Below, one piece after another: positions 17,361-27,385 of a stretch of DNA of 64,000 bases. The notes beneath the pieces are model-generated. The model saw only the letters and a program-made list of their open reading frames with translations, had not been told where the DNA came from and did no database searches. Each line of letters opens with the position of its first letter. The first letter of the stretch is position 1. This stretch comes from Nesterenkonia sp. Lineage in GTDB: Bacteria > Actinomycetota > Actinomycetes > Actinomycetales > Micrococcaceae. A program made the translations under genes and the position numbers. The stretch lies in contig NZ_JAJUJJ010000002.1 in NCBI RefSeq assembly GCF_029265375.1, positions 1-64,000 on the forward strand. The letters run 5' to 3'.

Positions 17361-18474
17361 CCCATCCCTCCGGCGGCTCGATGTGCAGTCCCTGAAGCAG
17401 CCCGGCGACAATGCGAGCACCCCGCCTGCTGCGCAGCAGGTGGTAGGCCTCACCCACATGGTCGCTGCGCGCCAGCCAGCGCTGTTCGGCCAACTCGGCA
17501 GTCACCGGGAGACCGACAGCCTGCTGCATCTCTTCCGGACCCCATCCGGCGGCTGCAGTGCGATTGAGCGCCAGCACCGCAGCCGAATGCGGCAACAGCT
17601 CCCGCAGCCGCTTGGCTGCCGCCGCTGCCCGCGGGGAGGCGCGGGCGACCAGTATGGTGCGCTCGGCCGGCTCCGGCAGCGCGGTGATGATCTCGGCCCG
17701 GGTGCCGACGTCGACAATGACTGCATCGAAGGCCCGGCGGGCGGCCCGGAGCACGGCAGGAAGAAGGCGGCGGCAGTGCTGAGGATCGGCGCTGCCGGTG
17801 AGGACCGCCACCCCGTCGGCCCCAGGCAGCGCATTGGCAAGATGCTTCGCCGAGATCTCACCTTCGGTGGCCAGCAGCCGCTCCCAGTCCAGGCGACCCT
17901 CAGGCAGACCGTGGTCGCCCTCCAGCTCGCTGCGGTGCGCACCGGTGACCAGCTCCAGCGCCCCGCTTCCCGGGCCCGGGCAGGCATCCAGCAGCGCCGG
18001 GCGCTGACCGCGCACCGCCAGCTCTGCCGCGCAGAGGTAGGCCACGGTGGTGGCTCCCGCTCCGCCGCCGGTGGACGCCACCGCCACCACTGGGCCCTGC
18101 GCCCGGTCCAGCACCCGGGAGACCAGCACTTCGCTCAGCCACCGTTCGGCCTGCGGCAGCGGCACTGGCACCAGTCCAGGTTGGGCCGCTGCGGCCTCCC
18201 ACAGGGCAGACGGCTCGTCGCCCACCAGCAGGACCCCCTCTGCCTGGGCAGCGGTGGGCGGCAGAGCCTGCGGTGTGCACAGCACCGCAGCCCAGTCGCC
18301 GTCGGGGGCCTCGCCCCAGGAGGGGGCGGTGTGCAGGCGCACCCCGGCCACCGCGGCCAGCAGCGCGATCTCCTCATGCAGGGATTCCTCCGCACCGATC
18401 AGCAGCACGGCATCCTCCTGCGGCAGCTGGTCCGCACGATCTCGGTAGGCAGCCTCTGCTTCGCGGCGTCTCAT
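17353..18474 (-). CDS. ssd: CpaE-like/Ssd MinD-family ATPase homologue
   Basis: A 373-residue protein equivalent to Rv3660c (Ssd) and CpaE/TadZ: an N-terminal receiver-like domain and a C-terminal MinD/ParA-like domain. The deviant Walker A region reads STGGGAGATTVAYLCA, lacking the usual lysines, so ATPase activity may be weak or absent. TadZ/CpaE proteins position the pilus machinery at the pole; Ssd affects septation in mycobacteria. It is the first gene of the ssd-tadA-tadB-tadC block, each overlapping the next. The 18475-18658 gap upstream contains no gene that I can see. Confidence 0.8.
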   Translation of the reverse strand: MRRREAEAAYRDRADQLPQEDAVLLIGAEESLHEEIALLAAVAGVRLHTAPSWGEAPDGDWAAVLCTPQALPPTAAQAEGVLLVGDEPSALWEAAAAQPGLVPVPLPQAERWLSEVLVSRVLDRAQGPVVAVASTGGGAGATTVAYLCAAELAVRGQRPALLDACPGPGSGALELVTGAHRSELEGDHGLPEGRLDWERLLATEGEISAKHLANALPGADGVAVLTGSADPQHCRRLLPAVLRAARRAFDAVIVDVGTRAEIITALPEPAERTILVARASPRAAAAAKRLRELLPHSAAVLALNRTAAAGWGPEEMQQAVGLPVTAELAEQRWLARSDHVGEAYHLLRSRRGARIVAGLLQGLHIEPPEGWDG

Positions 18475-18658
18475 GAGTGTGAGTCTGCACAGCGGCGCCC
18501 CCAGCCACCGAGCCGCCCATCCCGCCGTGCCCGCGCCGGCGTGGCTTCGCCTGTGCCCGGCTCCCTGGGGAAATATTCAGCCGGACCAGGTGCTGCGCGG
18601 CACGGGCTGAGAAGCCCCCGGTTCACAGTTCACGCGGCGCAGTTCAGGCTCGCGGAAC

Positions 18659-19402
18659 TCACGCGCGGTGATACAGCAGCGGGTCCAGCTCCCGGGAGGC
18701 GTCCCAGGGATGCTCCAGACCCAGCCGATCGAGGATCCGGTCCAGCAGTATCCCGGTGAAGCCCCAGACCAGCACCGGGTCAGAGGAGCCCGCTCCGGTG
18801 TCGGACCCCTCCAGCAGGAACGCCGGGGAGGGCAGTCGGTGGCCGCCGCGCCGGACCACCGCGGTCCACCGGTTTGACGGGTCGGTCAGAGCAGCGGTGC
18901 GTACCTTCAGCACCCGGGCGACCTCCCCAGAATGTGGGGTGAGCACACCCGGGTCCTCGGTGCAGGCCAGAACCGGGGTGACAATGAATCCGCTGACCGG
19001 CACCAGCGCCTGAGGAAGCGAACCGACCACCTGTACGCGAGCCGGGTCCAGGGCTACTTCTTCTTGGGCCTCGCGCAGCGCTGCAGCGGCGACGTCGGCG
19101 TCGAAATCCTCCACCGCGCCGCCGGGGAACGCCACCTGACCGGGATGCTTGGCCAGCGCGGCGCTGCGTTCTGTCAGCAGCACCCGGGGGCCGTCAGCCT
19201 CCGGCCAGAACAGCACGAGCACGGCGGCGTGGCGGCTCTGCTCCATCGGCACTTCCGCGCCGGGCCGCAGGTTCAGCGGGATGCGGCGCCACCACCGGCC
19301 TTGGGCAGCATCCTCAGGGTGCTGCCGGGTGAAGTCTGCCCCCTGCTCAACCAGCCCGCCCAGTGTCCGGCTCAGCTGCGTGAGGCTCTGCGCGTCAGGC
19401 AC
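18659..19402 (-). CDS. NUDIX hydrolase, CoA pyrophosphatase-like
   Basis: A 247-residue protein (Rv3672c equivalent). It contains the CoA-specific NUDIX signature around [20 protein letters not shown], followed by the NUDIX box [20 protein letters not shown] then EEVAL. The box is slightly off consensus: Asp replaces the first Glu and Val the final Gly. Family enzymes cleave CoA or oxidised CoA to 4'-phosphopantetheine and 3',5'-ADP. The GTG start at 19402 overlaps the nth stop by 8 bp; no close Shine-Dalgarno, so translation is probably coupled to nth. Confidence 0.85.
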   Translation of the reverse strand: MPDAQSLTQLSRTLGGLVEQGADFTRQHPEDAAQGRWWRRIPLNLRPGAEVPMEQSRHAAVLVLFWPEADGPRVLLTERSAALAKHPGQVAFPGGAVEDFDADVAAAALREAQEEVALDPARVQVVGSLPQALVPVSGFIVTPVLACTEDPGVLTPHSGEVARVLKVRTAALTDPSNRWTAVVRRGGHRLPSPAFLLEGSDTGAGSSDPVLVWGFTGILLDRILDRLGLEHPWDASRELDPLLYHRA

Positions 19403-20192
19403 TGAGCGTGTAGCCCTCCTCGCGCAGCTGGCGGCGGGTCCAGCCGGCACGCAGCTTCTCCAGCAGGTCCTCGCGCCCCGGGGCCAGCTCGTACTTCAGC
19501 AGCTTCTTCGCCTCCTCGGGGTCGGTCTCCCCTGTCCCGTAGCTGGGGCACAGCTGCGCCACCGGGCACGCCCCGCAGGCCGGGCGCCGTGAGTGGCAGA
19601 TGCGCCGGCCGTGATAGATCAGCCGGTGACTCAGATCCGTCCAGTCCTTGGGTTCGAACAGCTCGGCGACGTCGCGCTCGACCTTCACCGGGTCAGTCTC
19701 CTCGGTCATTCCCAGCCGGCGGGCCAGGCGCCCAAAATGGGTATCCACCGTCAGGCCGGGTTTGCCGAAAGCATTGCCCAGCACCACAAACGCCGTCTTC
19801 CGGCCCACACCGGGCAGCTGGACCAGCTCCTGCAGGGAATCCGGCACTTCACCGTCGTGGTGCTCCACCAGCGCATTGGACAGCCCCAGCAGCGCACGCG
19901 TCTTGGCCTGGTAGAAGCCGGTGGGACGGATCAGCTCGGCCAGCTCCTGCTCGTCGGCGGCGGCCATGGCGAAAGCGTCGGGGTAGCGGGCGAACAGCCG
20001 TGGGGTGGTCTGGTTGACCCGCACATCGGTGGTCTGGGCAGAGAGCACGGTGGCCACCAGCAGCTCAAACGGGTTCTCAAAGTCCAGTTCGGCCACCGCA
20101 TAGGGGAAGGTCTCCCCCAGGATGCGATTGATCCTGCGCACGCGCCGCTTCTTCCCGATCAGGGTCTTGTCCACCGGTGTGTTCTGCGCCAT
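19395..20192 (-). CDS. nth: Endonuclease III
   Basis: A 265-residue base-excision repair glycosylase/AP lyase for oxidised pyrimidines. The helix-hairpin-helix is LPGVGRKTA with the catalytic Lys, followed by the catalytic Asp in [13 protein letters not shown]. The [4Fe-4S] cluster is intact with C-x6-C-x2-C-x5-C spacing in [17 protein letters not shown]. The ATG at 20192 is preceded by TAGGAT seven bases upstream, suggesting a leaderless transcript. Linked with NUDIX and a MarP-like gene as in mycobacteria (Rv3671c-Rv3674c). Confidence 0.96.
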   Translation of the reverse strand: MAQNTPVDKTLIGKKRRVRRINRILGETFPYAVAELDFENPFELLVATVLSAQTTDVRVNQTTPRLFARYPDAFAMAAADEQELAELIRPTGFYQAKTRALLGLSNALVEHHDGEVPDSLQELVQLPGVGRKTAFVVLGNAFGKPGLTVDTHFGRLARRLGMTEETDPVKVERDVAELFEPKDWTDLSHRLIYHGRRICHSRRPACGACPVAQLCPSYGTGETDPEEAKKLLKYELAPGREDLLEKLRAGWTRRQLREEGYTLSA

Positions 20193-20199
20193 TCGAACC

Positions 20200-20205
20200 A
20201 TCCTA
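20200..20205 (-). promoter_or_regulatory. -10-like TAGGAT before nth
   Basis: On the - strand TAGGAT lies 7 bases before the nth ATG, fitting a leaderless promoter. Confidence 0.45.
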
Positions 20206-20294
20206 TGCATCCGGCCGCGGCCGCAGCAGCACCGCGCAGTGAGCTGAATCACATCATTGCCGCTCGTCTCGCCTCAATCTGGCGCACGCGCTAT

Positions 20295-20310
20295 TGTGAT
20301 GCTGGACACA
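20295..20310 (+). promoter_or_regulatory. Putative Crp/GlxR binding site upstream of acs
   Basis: TGTGATGCTGGACACA differs from the Crp/GlxR consensus TGTGA-N6-TCACA by one base. It is 92 bp upstream of acs. A Crp-family gene lies at 24730 in this window, and acs is a known Crp/GlxR target in other actinobacteria. Confidence 0.5.
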
Positions 20311-20401
20311 GACGTCACAGAGACCGTTGCGCGGCGGCGATCGGTACACCGTGCCGCTCCCTAGAGCCGGCGATGAGCGGTCTCGCGAACAGGAGGAGCG
20401 C

Positions 20402-22390
<1,989 letters not shown>

Positions 22391-22404
22391 TCCATTCCGG
22401 CTGA

Positions 22405-22457
22405 GCGAAAGCGGCGGGCACCCCTCCGGTGGCGAGGCTGGGTCCCGCCGCTTTCGC
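22405..22457 (+). terminator. Long hairpin terminator after acs
   Basis: Perfect 14-bp inverted repeat, GCGAAAGCGGCGGG (22405-22418) and CCCGCCGCTTTCGC (22444-22457), starting 15 bp after the acs stop. The -10-like element of aroQ begins right after it. Confidence 0.8.
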
Positions 22458-22458
22458 A

Positions 22459-22464
22459 TAGGCT
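22459..22464 (+). promoter_or_regulatory. -10-like TAGGCT before aroQ
   Basis: TAGGCT followed by 6 bases and then ATG at 22471, without a ribosome-binding site: a leaderless promoter candidate. Confidence 0.5.
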
Positions 22465-22470
22465 GGCCCT

Positions 22471-22911
22471 ATGACTGGGCGACTGCTGATTGTGCATGGT
22501 CCGAACCTGAACCTGCTGGGCACCCGGGAGCCGGAGATCTACGGCACCGGCACCTTGGAGGACATCAACGCCCTGTGCCGCGCCGCAGCCGCTGAGCACG
22601 GCCTTGAGACGGAATTCGTGCAGTCCAATCATGAGGGTGTTCTGGTGGACGCGATCCAGGCCGCCCGGGGCTCGGCCGACGGCATTGTGATCAACCCGGC
22701 CGCCTACACCCATACGTCGGTGGCGATCGCCGATGCCCTGGCCGCCGTCGGGCTCCCCACCGTGGAGGTCCACCTGTCCAATGTGCATGCCCGGGAGCCG
22801 TTCCGCCGGCACTCCTATGTCTCACCGCATGCCAGCGCTGTGATCGCCGGTGCGGGGGCCAACGGCTACCAGTTCGCCGTGGAGCATCTGGCTGACCTGC
22901 TGCGCGGCTGA
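22471..22911 (+). CDS. aroQ: Type II 3-dehydroquinate dehydratase
   Basis: A 146-residue dodecameric enzyme of the shikimate pathway. Active-site motifs are all present: [17 protein letters not shown] (Arg and Tyr of the lid), [20 protein letters not shown] and [14 protein letters not shown]. Length is typical. It is monocistronic, bounded by the acs terminator upstream and a convergent VOC gene downstream, and appears to be transcribed without a leader. Confidence 0.95.
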   Translation: MTGRLLIVHGPNLNLLGTREPEIYGTGTLEDINALCRAAAAEHGLETEFVQSNHEGVLVDAIQAARGSADGIVINPAAYTHTSVAIADALAAVGLPTVEVHLSNVHAREPFRRHSYVSPHASAVIAGAGANGYQFAVEHLADLLRG

Positions 22912-22923
22912 GCAGCCGTTTTC

Positions 22924-23316
22924 TCAGCCCGCCTCCACCTCGGCGTCCGAGCGAAGGACACAGAACAGGTTGCCCTCCGGATCGGAGAACACCACCCACC
23001 CGGACCCCGGCCCATAGATGCCCCGGTGATCGGCCACCTCCGCGGCCCCGAGCGCACGCACCCTCTCGATCTCGGCATCCCGCGTTCCGCCTCGCGGACG
23101 CAGATCCAGGTGGATCTGCCTGGTGGGCGAGGGGTCTTCAACTTCCAGAAACAGCATCCGGTGTCCAGTACCGGGATCGACGATCATGCAGTGATCGTGC
23201 CCGGGCCCATTGGGGTCACCGGGGACGTCAGTGTAGTCCAGCAGGCGCTTCCACCATTCGGAGAGCTCATAGGCGTTGGCGCAGTTGATGGTGGTGTGAG
23301 ATACGTAACACGTCAT
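22924..23316 (-). CDS. VOC family (glyoxalase/bleomycin resistance-like) protein
   Basis: A 130-residue single-domain VOC protein with two beta-alpha-beta-beta-beta halves. The C-terminal GWVVFSDPEGNLFCVL is the classic VOC signature, and the N-terminal half has YVSHTTINCANAYEL and HLDLRP. Most such actinobacterial proteins have unknown substrates. The ATG at 23316 has TAGAGT six bases upstream and no Shine-Dalgarno. It converges on aroQ with a 12-bp gap. Confidence 0.8.
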   Translation of the reverse strand: MTCYVSHTTINCANAYELSEWWKRLLDYTDVPGDPNGPGHDHCMIVDPGTGHRMLFLEVEDPSPTRQIHLDLRPRGGTRDAEIERVRALGAAEVADHRGIYGPGSGWVVFSDPEGNLFCVLRSDAEVEAG

Positions 23317-23322
23317 GCCCCG

Positions 23323-23328
23323 ACTCTA
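23323..23328 (-). promoter_or_regulatory. -10-like TAGAGT before VOC gene
   Basis: On the - strand TAGAGT is followed by 6 bases and the ATG, fitting a leaderless promoter. Confidence 0.45.
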
Positions 23329-23371
23329 CGCCCGACTGCTCGGCCCGCCGCTCGGCCTGCGCTGCGGAGAG

Positions 23372-24544
23372 TCAGCGGTCCACGCACTGGCCTGTGGAGA
23401 CAGTGTCGGTGAACGTATCGGGGGCAGCCAGCACGTCCCCGGCGCTCTCTGCGGTCACCGCGAATCCCACCGAATTGCCCTCCACGGCCCGGGCGAAGAC
23501 CACCCCGGCCACCTCGCCGTCGGCGTTGACCAGCGGACCGCCGGAGTTGCCCTGCCGGACATCGGCGCTGACCTGGTAGATCTCCAGCTCAGAGGGGGAC
23601 CCGCCGTAGATGTTGTTCACCGAGGACACGTCGCGAGCCTGCACCAGGGCTGGGCCGGCCACGAACGGCCCGCCGGAGGGATAGCCCATCACATAGCCCT
23701 GCTCCCCCGGCTCCATAGGTCCGCCCACCGGCGCAGGAGCAGCCGCTAAGGTGTCCACTGCCAGCAGCGCGATGTCGCTGGCCGGGTTGAAGTAGACCGC
23801 CCGGCCGGTGACCACCTGCCCGTCGGGCAGCTCCACCGAAGGTTCACTCACCCCAGCGACGACATGCGCATTGGTCACCACCCGGTTCGGCGAGACGGCC
23901 ACGCCGGATCCAGTCTGGGACTGTCCGCAGGCCTGCGCAACGCCGGTGACCCGGGCGACCGACTGCGTGGTTGCCAGGGCGGCCTCGGTCAGTTCGCCGC
24001 CTTCCGGAACCTCCTCCGCCTCAGGGACCAGCAGCTGGGCAATCTCCGGGATGTCTGAGGCCATCACAGTGCTGCGGACCTCAGCGAACATGGTCTCCAC
24101 CGAGTCGGGCACCGCCCCATCGATGGTCTGCAGCACCACCGACTGCCGCATGTGCTGGTTGACCTGGGGAAAGCCCATGGCCTGCACAGAGAAGCTGAGC
24201 GCTGCGATCACGATCAGCGCGACCGCCAGATTCAGCGCCCCGCCGATCAGCGAGCTGACAGTGCGCACCATCGGGGAGCGGAAGAGCCGCTGGACCTCCG
24301 AACCGGCCGCAGTGCCCAGCGCATGGCCGGCGGCGATGAGCACCAGAGCGCAGCCGATGACCGCGGCGATGCGCCCCAACGGATGCGGAACCCAGCCGGC
24401 CACCAGCGGGATGGCGAAGAACGCTGCGGTGGCGCCCACCAGGAATCCGGCGGCTCCTCCGATGGTGACCCAGACGCCTCGGGCCAATCCGGCCACCAGG
24501 AATCCGATCAGCACCAGCACCAGCACTACGTCCAGCAGCGTCAC
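23372..24544 (-). CDS. marP: MarP-like membrane serine protease (CvpA + trypsin)
   Basis: A 390-residue protein like Rv3671c. Residues 1-120 form a four-helix CvpA/colicin V-like membrane domain. After a linker comes a chymotrypsin-like periplasmic protease with H227 (TNAHVVAG), D257 (PASDIAL) and S334 (QGNSGGPLV). C206 and C387 match the cysteines that form the redox-controlled disulfide in mycobacterial MarP. MarP protects against acid and oxidative stress by processing a cell-wall hydrolase. The gene order near nth, NUDIX and crp is shared with mycobacteria. Confidence 0.9.
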   Translation of the reverse strand: MTLLDVVLVLVLIGFLVAGLARGVWVTIGGAAGFLVGATAAFFAIPLVAGWVPHPLGRIAAVIGCALVLIAAGHALGTAAGSEVQRLFRSPMVRTVSSLIGGALNLAVALIVIAALSFSVQAMGFPQVNQHMRQSVVLQTIDGAVPDSVETMFAEVRSTVMASDIPEIAQLLVPEAEEVPEGGELTEAALATTQSVARVTGVAQACGQSQTGSGVAVSPNRVVTNAHVVAGVSEPSVELPDGQVVTGRAVYFNPASDIALLAVDTLAAAPAPVGGPMEPGEQGYVMGYPSGGPFVAGPALVQARDVSSVNNIYGGSPSELEIYQVSADVRQGNSGGPLVNADGEVAGVVFARAVEGNSVGFAVTAESAGDVLAAPDTFTDTVSTGQCVDR

Positions 24545-24667
24545 GCCCGCCGGCCCCCTTTCACCTGCATCAGTCCGCCCCTAAGAATGGCACATCTGCT
24601 GCCCGGCGGGTTGAGGTGGGGCAACACGTGGCCGAAAGACCCTTGAAAAGTATTAGCTTGTCATATG

Positions 24668-24696
24668 TTGGACCTGATAACTTCTAAAGGAATACT
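24668..24696 (+). promoter_or_regulatory. Putative crp promoter
   Basis: TTGGAC (24668-24673), 17 bp, then AATACT (24691-24696), in a stretch that is visibly AT-rich for this genome, 33 bp upstream of the crp ATG. No clear Crp site is seen here. Confidence 0.45.
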
Positions 24697-24729
24697 GCTG
24701 ACAGTCCAAGACTCAAGAATGGATCGGCC

Positions 24730-25407
24730 ATGGATCTCGACGTGCTGCGCCGCGCCCCCCTCTTCGCCACGCTCGATGACGATGTCTTCGCAGCGCTGAC
24801 CAATGAGCTCACCGAGGTGGAGCTCTCCCGCGGGTCGTCCGTGTTCCACGAAGGCGATCAGGGCGATCAGCTCTACTTCATCGTCTCCGGCAAGATCAAA
24901 CTGGGCCGCTCGACCCAGGACGGCCGTGAGAACCTCCTTGCTGTGCTGGGCCCCGGCGAGATCTTCGGCGAGATGGCGCTGTTCAACCCCGCTCCGCGCA
25001 CCGCCACCGCCACCGCGGTCTCCGAGACCCGACTGGCAGGCCTGAAGCATCAGAGCCTCAAGGACGTCATCACCTCCAACCCGGACGTCTCCGTCCAGCT
25101 GCTGCAGGCCCTGGCCCAGCGCCTGACCCGCACCAATGAGTCCCTAGCTGACCTGGTGTTCTCCGATGTCCCCGGGCGTGTGGCCAAGGCCCTGCTGGAC
25201 CTGGCCGACCGCTTCGGCCGTCCTGCCCCCGACGGCATCCTGGTCACCCACGAGCTGACCCAGGAGGAGCTGGCCCAACTCGTCGGCGCCTCCCGCGAGA
25301 CCGTCAACAAGGCGCTGGCCGAGTTCGTCCAGCGCGGCTGGCTGCGCCTGGAGGCCCGCGCCGTGGTCATCCTGGACATCCAGCGCATCCGCCAGCGCTC
25401 CCGCTGA
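24730..25407 (+). CDS. crp: Crp/Fnr family transcription regulator (Crp/GlxR type)
   Basis: A 225-residue regulator closely resembling Rv3676 Crp and corynebacterial GlxR. It begins MDLDVLRRAPLFA; the cyclic-nucleotide pocket reads GEIFGEMALFNPAPRTATA with the conserved Arg and Thr; the helix-turn-helix is LTQEELAQLVGASRETVNKA. It probably binds cAMP and controls acetate, carbon and respiratory genes; a Crp-type site precedes acs in this window. The divergent neighbour is the MarP-like gene and DUF4177-ridA follow downstream. Confidence 0.95.
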   Translation: MDLDVLRRAPLFATLDDDVFAALTNELTEVELSRGSSVFHEGDQGDQLYFIVSGKIKLGRSTQDGRENLLAVLGPGEIFGEMALFNPAPRTATATAVSETRLAGLKHQSLKDVITSNPDVSVQLLQALAQRLTRTNESLADLVFSDVPGRVAKALLDLADRFGRPAPDGILVTHELTQEELAQLVGASRETVNKALAEFVQRGWLRLEARAVVILDIQRIRQRSR

Positions 25408-25456
25408 GCCCGCCAGTCCGGGCCCGCACCCGCTCCGGCGCGCGTCTTTCGTGAGT

Positions 25457-25462
25457 TAGGCT
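25457..25462 (+). promoter_or_regulatory. -10-like TAGGCT before DUF4177 gene
   Basis: TAGGCT then GGGGCC then ATG at 25469, a leaderless promoter candidate. Confidence 0.5.
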
Positions 25463-25468
25463 GGGGCC

Positions 25469-25633
25469 ATGGCTGAACTGACCCAGTGGGAATACGCGAC
25501 CATTCCGTTGATCATCCACAACACCAAGGGCATCCTCGACCAGTGGGGCGAGGACGGCTGGGAGCTGGTCACCGTGCTTCCGGGCCCCGACGGCAACGCC
25601 CCGGTCGCCTACCTGAAGCGCCCCAAGCAGTAG
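25469..25633 (+). CDS. DUF4177 small protein
   Basis: A 54-residue protein (Rv3678A-like). It starts MAELTQWEYATIPLI, and has the DUF4177 core LDQWGEDGWELVTVLPG, ending in AYLKRPKQ. Function unknown; in many actinobacteria it sits directly before a RidA gene, as here (27-bp gap). The start has no Shine-Dalgarno but a TAGGCT six bases upstream. Confidence 0.85.
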   Translation: MAELTQWEYATIPLIIHNTKGILDQWGEDGWELVTVLPGPDGNAPVAYLKRPKQ

Positions 25634-25660
25634 TCCCTCTCGCCCCGCAGGAGCACCTGA

Positions 25661-26122
25661 ATGTCTGCCGTTGAAGACCGCCTGTCCGAACTGGGTCTGA
25701 CCGTCCCCGAGGTTGTCCCGCCCGTGGCCGCCTACCAGCCCGCCGTCGTCGCTGACGGCGTCGTCTACGTCTCCGGCCAGCTGCCGCTGGTCAACGGCGA
25801 GCTTCCGTCCACCGGAAAGGTAGGCGCGGAGGTCACCGAGGAGAAGGCCTACGAGCTGGCCCGGATCTGCGGACTGAACCTGATCGCCGCGCTCAAGCAG
25901 GCCGTCGGAGACCTGGACCGGATCACCCGGATCGCCAAGGTCGGCGGATTCGTGGCCTCCACCCCGGAGTTCACCGGCCAGCCGAAGGTCATCAACGGCG
26001 CCTCCGAGCTGCTCGGCCACGCCTTCGCAGACGCCGGCGCCCATGCCCGCAGCGCCGTCGGCGTCCCAGTGCTGCCCCTGGACACCCCGGTCGAGGTGGA
26101 CCTGATCGCACATGTCGCCTGA
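25661..26122 (+). CDS. RidA family enamine/imine deaminase
   Basis: A 153-residue RidA/YjgF-like protein of the longer actinobacterial type (Rv3678c). The YVSGQLPL strand and the invariant Arg in ARSAVGVPVLPLDTPVEVD are present; that Arg binds the carboxylate of 2-aminoacrylate-type substrates. It detoxifies reactive enamines formed by PLP enzymes. A GCAGGAG-like site lies 8-10 bases upstream. Its 3' end overlaps the ATP-grasp gene by 11 bp, so the two are coupled. Confidence 0.9.
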   Translation: MSAVEDRLSELGLTVPEVVPPVAAYQPAVVADGVVYVSGQLPLVNGELPSTGKVGAEVTEEKAYELARICGLNLIAALKQAVGDLDRITRIAKVGGFVASTPEFTGQPKVINGASELLGHAFADAGAHARSAVGVPVLPLDTPVEVDLIAHVA

Positions 26123-27353
26123 GCGCGACGTCCTGCCGGTCATCGTCGGCACGGACCTCAACGCCTACCACATGGCCGCCTCCTTCCATGAGGCCTACGG
26201 CATCCGGCCGCACCTGATCGGCAAGGTGCAGATGGGCTTCACCCACTACTCCACCATCATCGGGGCCACCACCTTCGTGGACAGGCTCGACGACACCGAG
26301 GTCTTCGTCCCCACTCTGCGCGACTATGCCGAGCAGCTGGACACCGACGCCGAGCTGCTGCTGGTGGGCACCAACGACCACTATGTCCGGCTCATCGTGG
26401 AGAACTCCGAGGCCCTGGCCGAGCACTACCGGTTCAACTACCCCAACGAGACCCTGCTGAACCAGCTGCAGGTCAAAGACCAGTTCTATCCCCTGGCCCA
26501 GCAGCACGGCCTGCAGATCCCGGAGACCCACATCCACCAGGTCGGGCAGCCGCTGGAGGCAGAGATCTCCCGGTATCCGGTGATCCTCAAACCCGGCGAC
26601 GGCGTGCAGTACTACCGGCACAAGTTCCCCGGCCAGGAGAAGGTCTACCGGCTCTACAGCTACGACGACGTCGCAGCCACCATTGAGACCATTGAGGCCA
26701 GCGGGTACCGGGGCACGGTGATCATCCAGGACTTCATTCCCGGCGACGACACCTTCATCTGGGACTCGGTGCTGTATCTCAACAGCGAATCCCGCGCGGA
26801 GTTTGTGAACTTCGGTCAGGTGGTGCTGCAGGAGCATGAGGCCTCAGCCATCGGCAACTACACCGCCATCGTCTCCCGGTTCAACCGGGAAGTGATGACC
26901 CAATTGAAAGATTTCCTTGAGGCCGTGGGCTACACCGGTCTGGCGAACGTGGACCTGAAGTATGACGCCCGCGATGACGCGTTCAAGGTGCTGGAGGTCA
27001 ATGTGCGTCAGGGCCGCTCCTCCTGGTACGCCACAGCGCAGGGCCACAACCTGGCAGCCGCGCTGGTGGAGGACGTGATCTATGGCCGGCGCAGCAGCGA
27101 GTGCACCTTCGTGGACGAGGAGGTGCTGTTCACGGTGGTGCCCACCAGCATTCTGCGCCGCTACGTCACCGAACCTGCGGTGCACGCCGATGTGGTGCGC
27201 CTGATCAGGGAGAAGAAGGTCCGCAACCCGCTGTACTACAGCGGGGACCGCCGGGCGCACCCGAATTCGCTGCTGCGGCTGGCCTGGCTGACCGTGCGCG
27301 GTATGCGCTACCGGAAGAAGTACGCCCGCGCCACCTGGCGCGACCAGCTCTGA
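26112..27353 (+). CDS. ATP-grasp carboxylate-amine ligase
   Basis: A 413-residue ATP-grasp enzyme. N-terminus PVIVGTDLNAYHMAASFHEA matches the fold opening of D-aspartate ligase-like proteins; the ATP-grasp core has VILKPGDGVQYYRH, VIIQDFIPGDDTF, and the metal-binding end FKVLEVNVRQGRSSW. Relatives include Enterococcus Asl, which adds D-Asp to the peptidoglycan stem, so a role in making the interpeptide bridge is plausible because Micrococcales often have acidic bridges; a dipeptide or other amide ligase is equally possible. Overlaps ridA by 11 bp. Confidence 0.75.
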   Translation: MSPERDVLPVIVGTDLNAYHMAASFHEAYGIRPHLIGKVQMGFTHYSTIIGATTFVDRLDDTEVFVPTLRDYAEQLDTDAELLLVGTNDHYVRLIVENSEALAEHYRFNYPNETLLNQLQVKDQFYPLAQQHGLQIPETHIHQVGQPLEAEISRYPVILKPGDGVQYYRHKFPGQEKVYRLYSYDDVAATIETIEASGYRGTVIIQDFIPGDDTFIWDSVLYLNSESRAEFVNFGQVVLQEHEASAIGNYTAIVSRFNREVMTQLKDFLEAVGYTGLANVDLKYDARDDAFKVLEVNVRQGRSSWYATAQGHNLAAALVEDVIYGRRSSECTFVDEEVLFTVVPTSILRRYVTEPAVHADVVRLIREKKVRNPLYYSGDRRAHPNSLLRLAWLTVRGMRYRKKYARATWRDQL

Positions 27354-27385
27354 GCGCAGATCAAATCTCGGTCTCCGGGGTCCGC

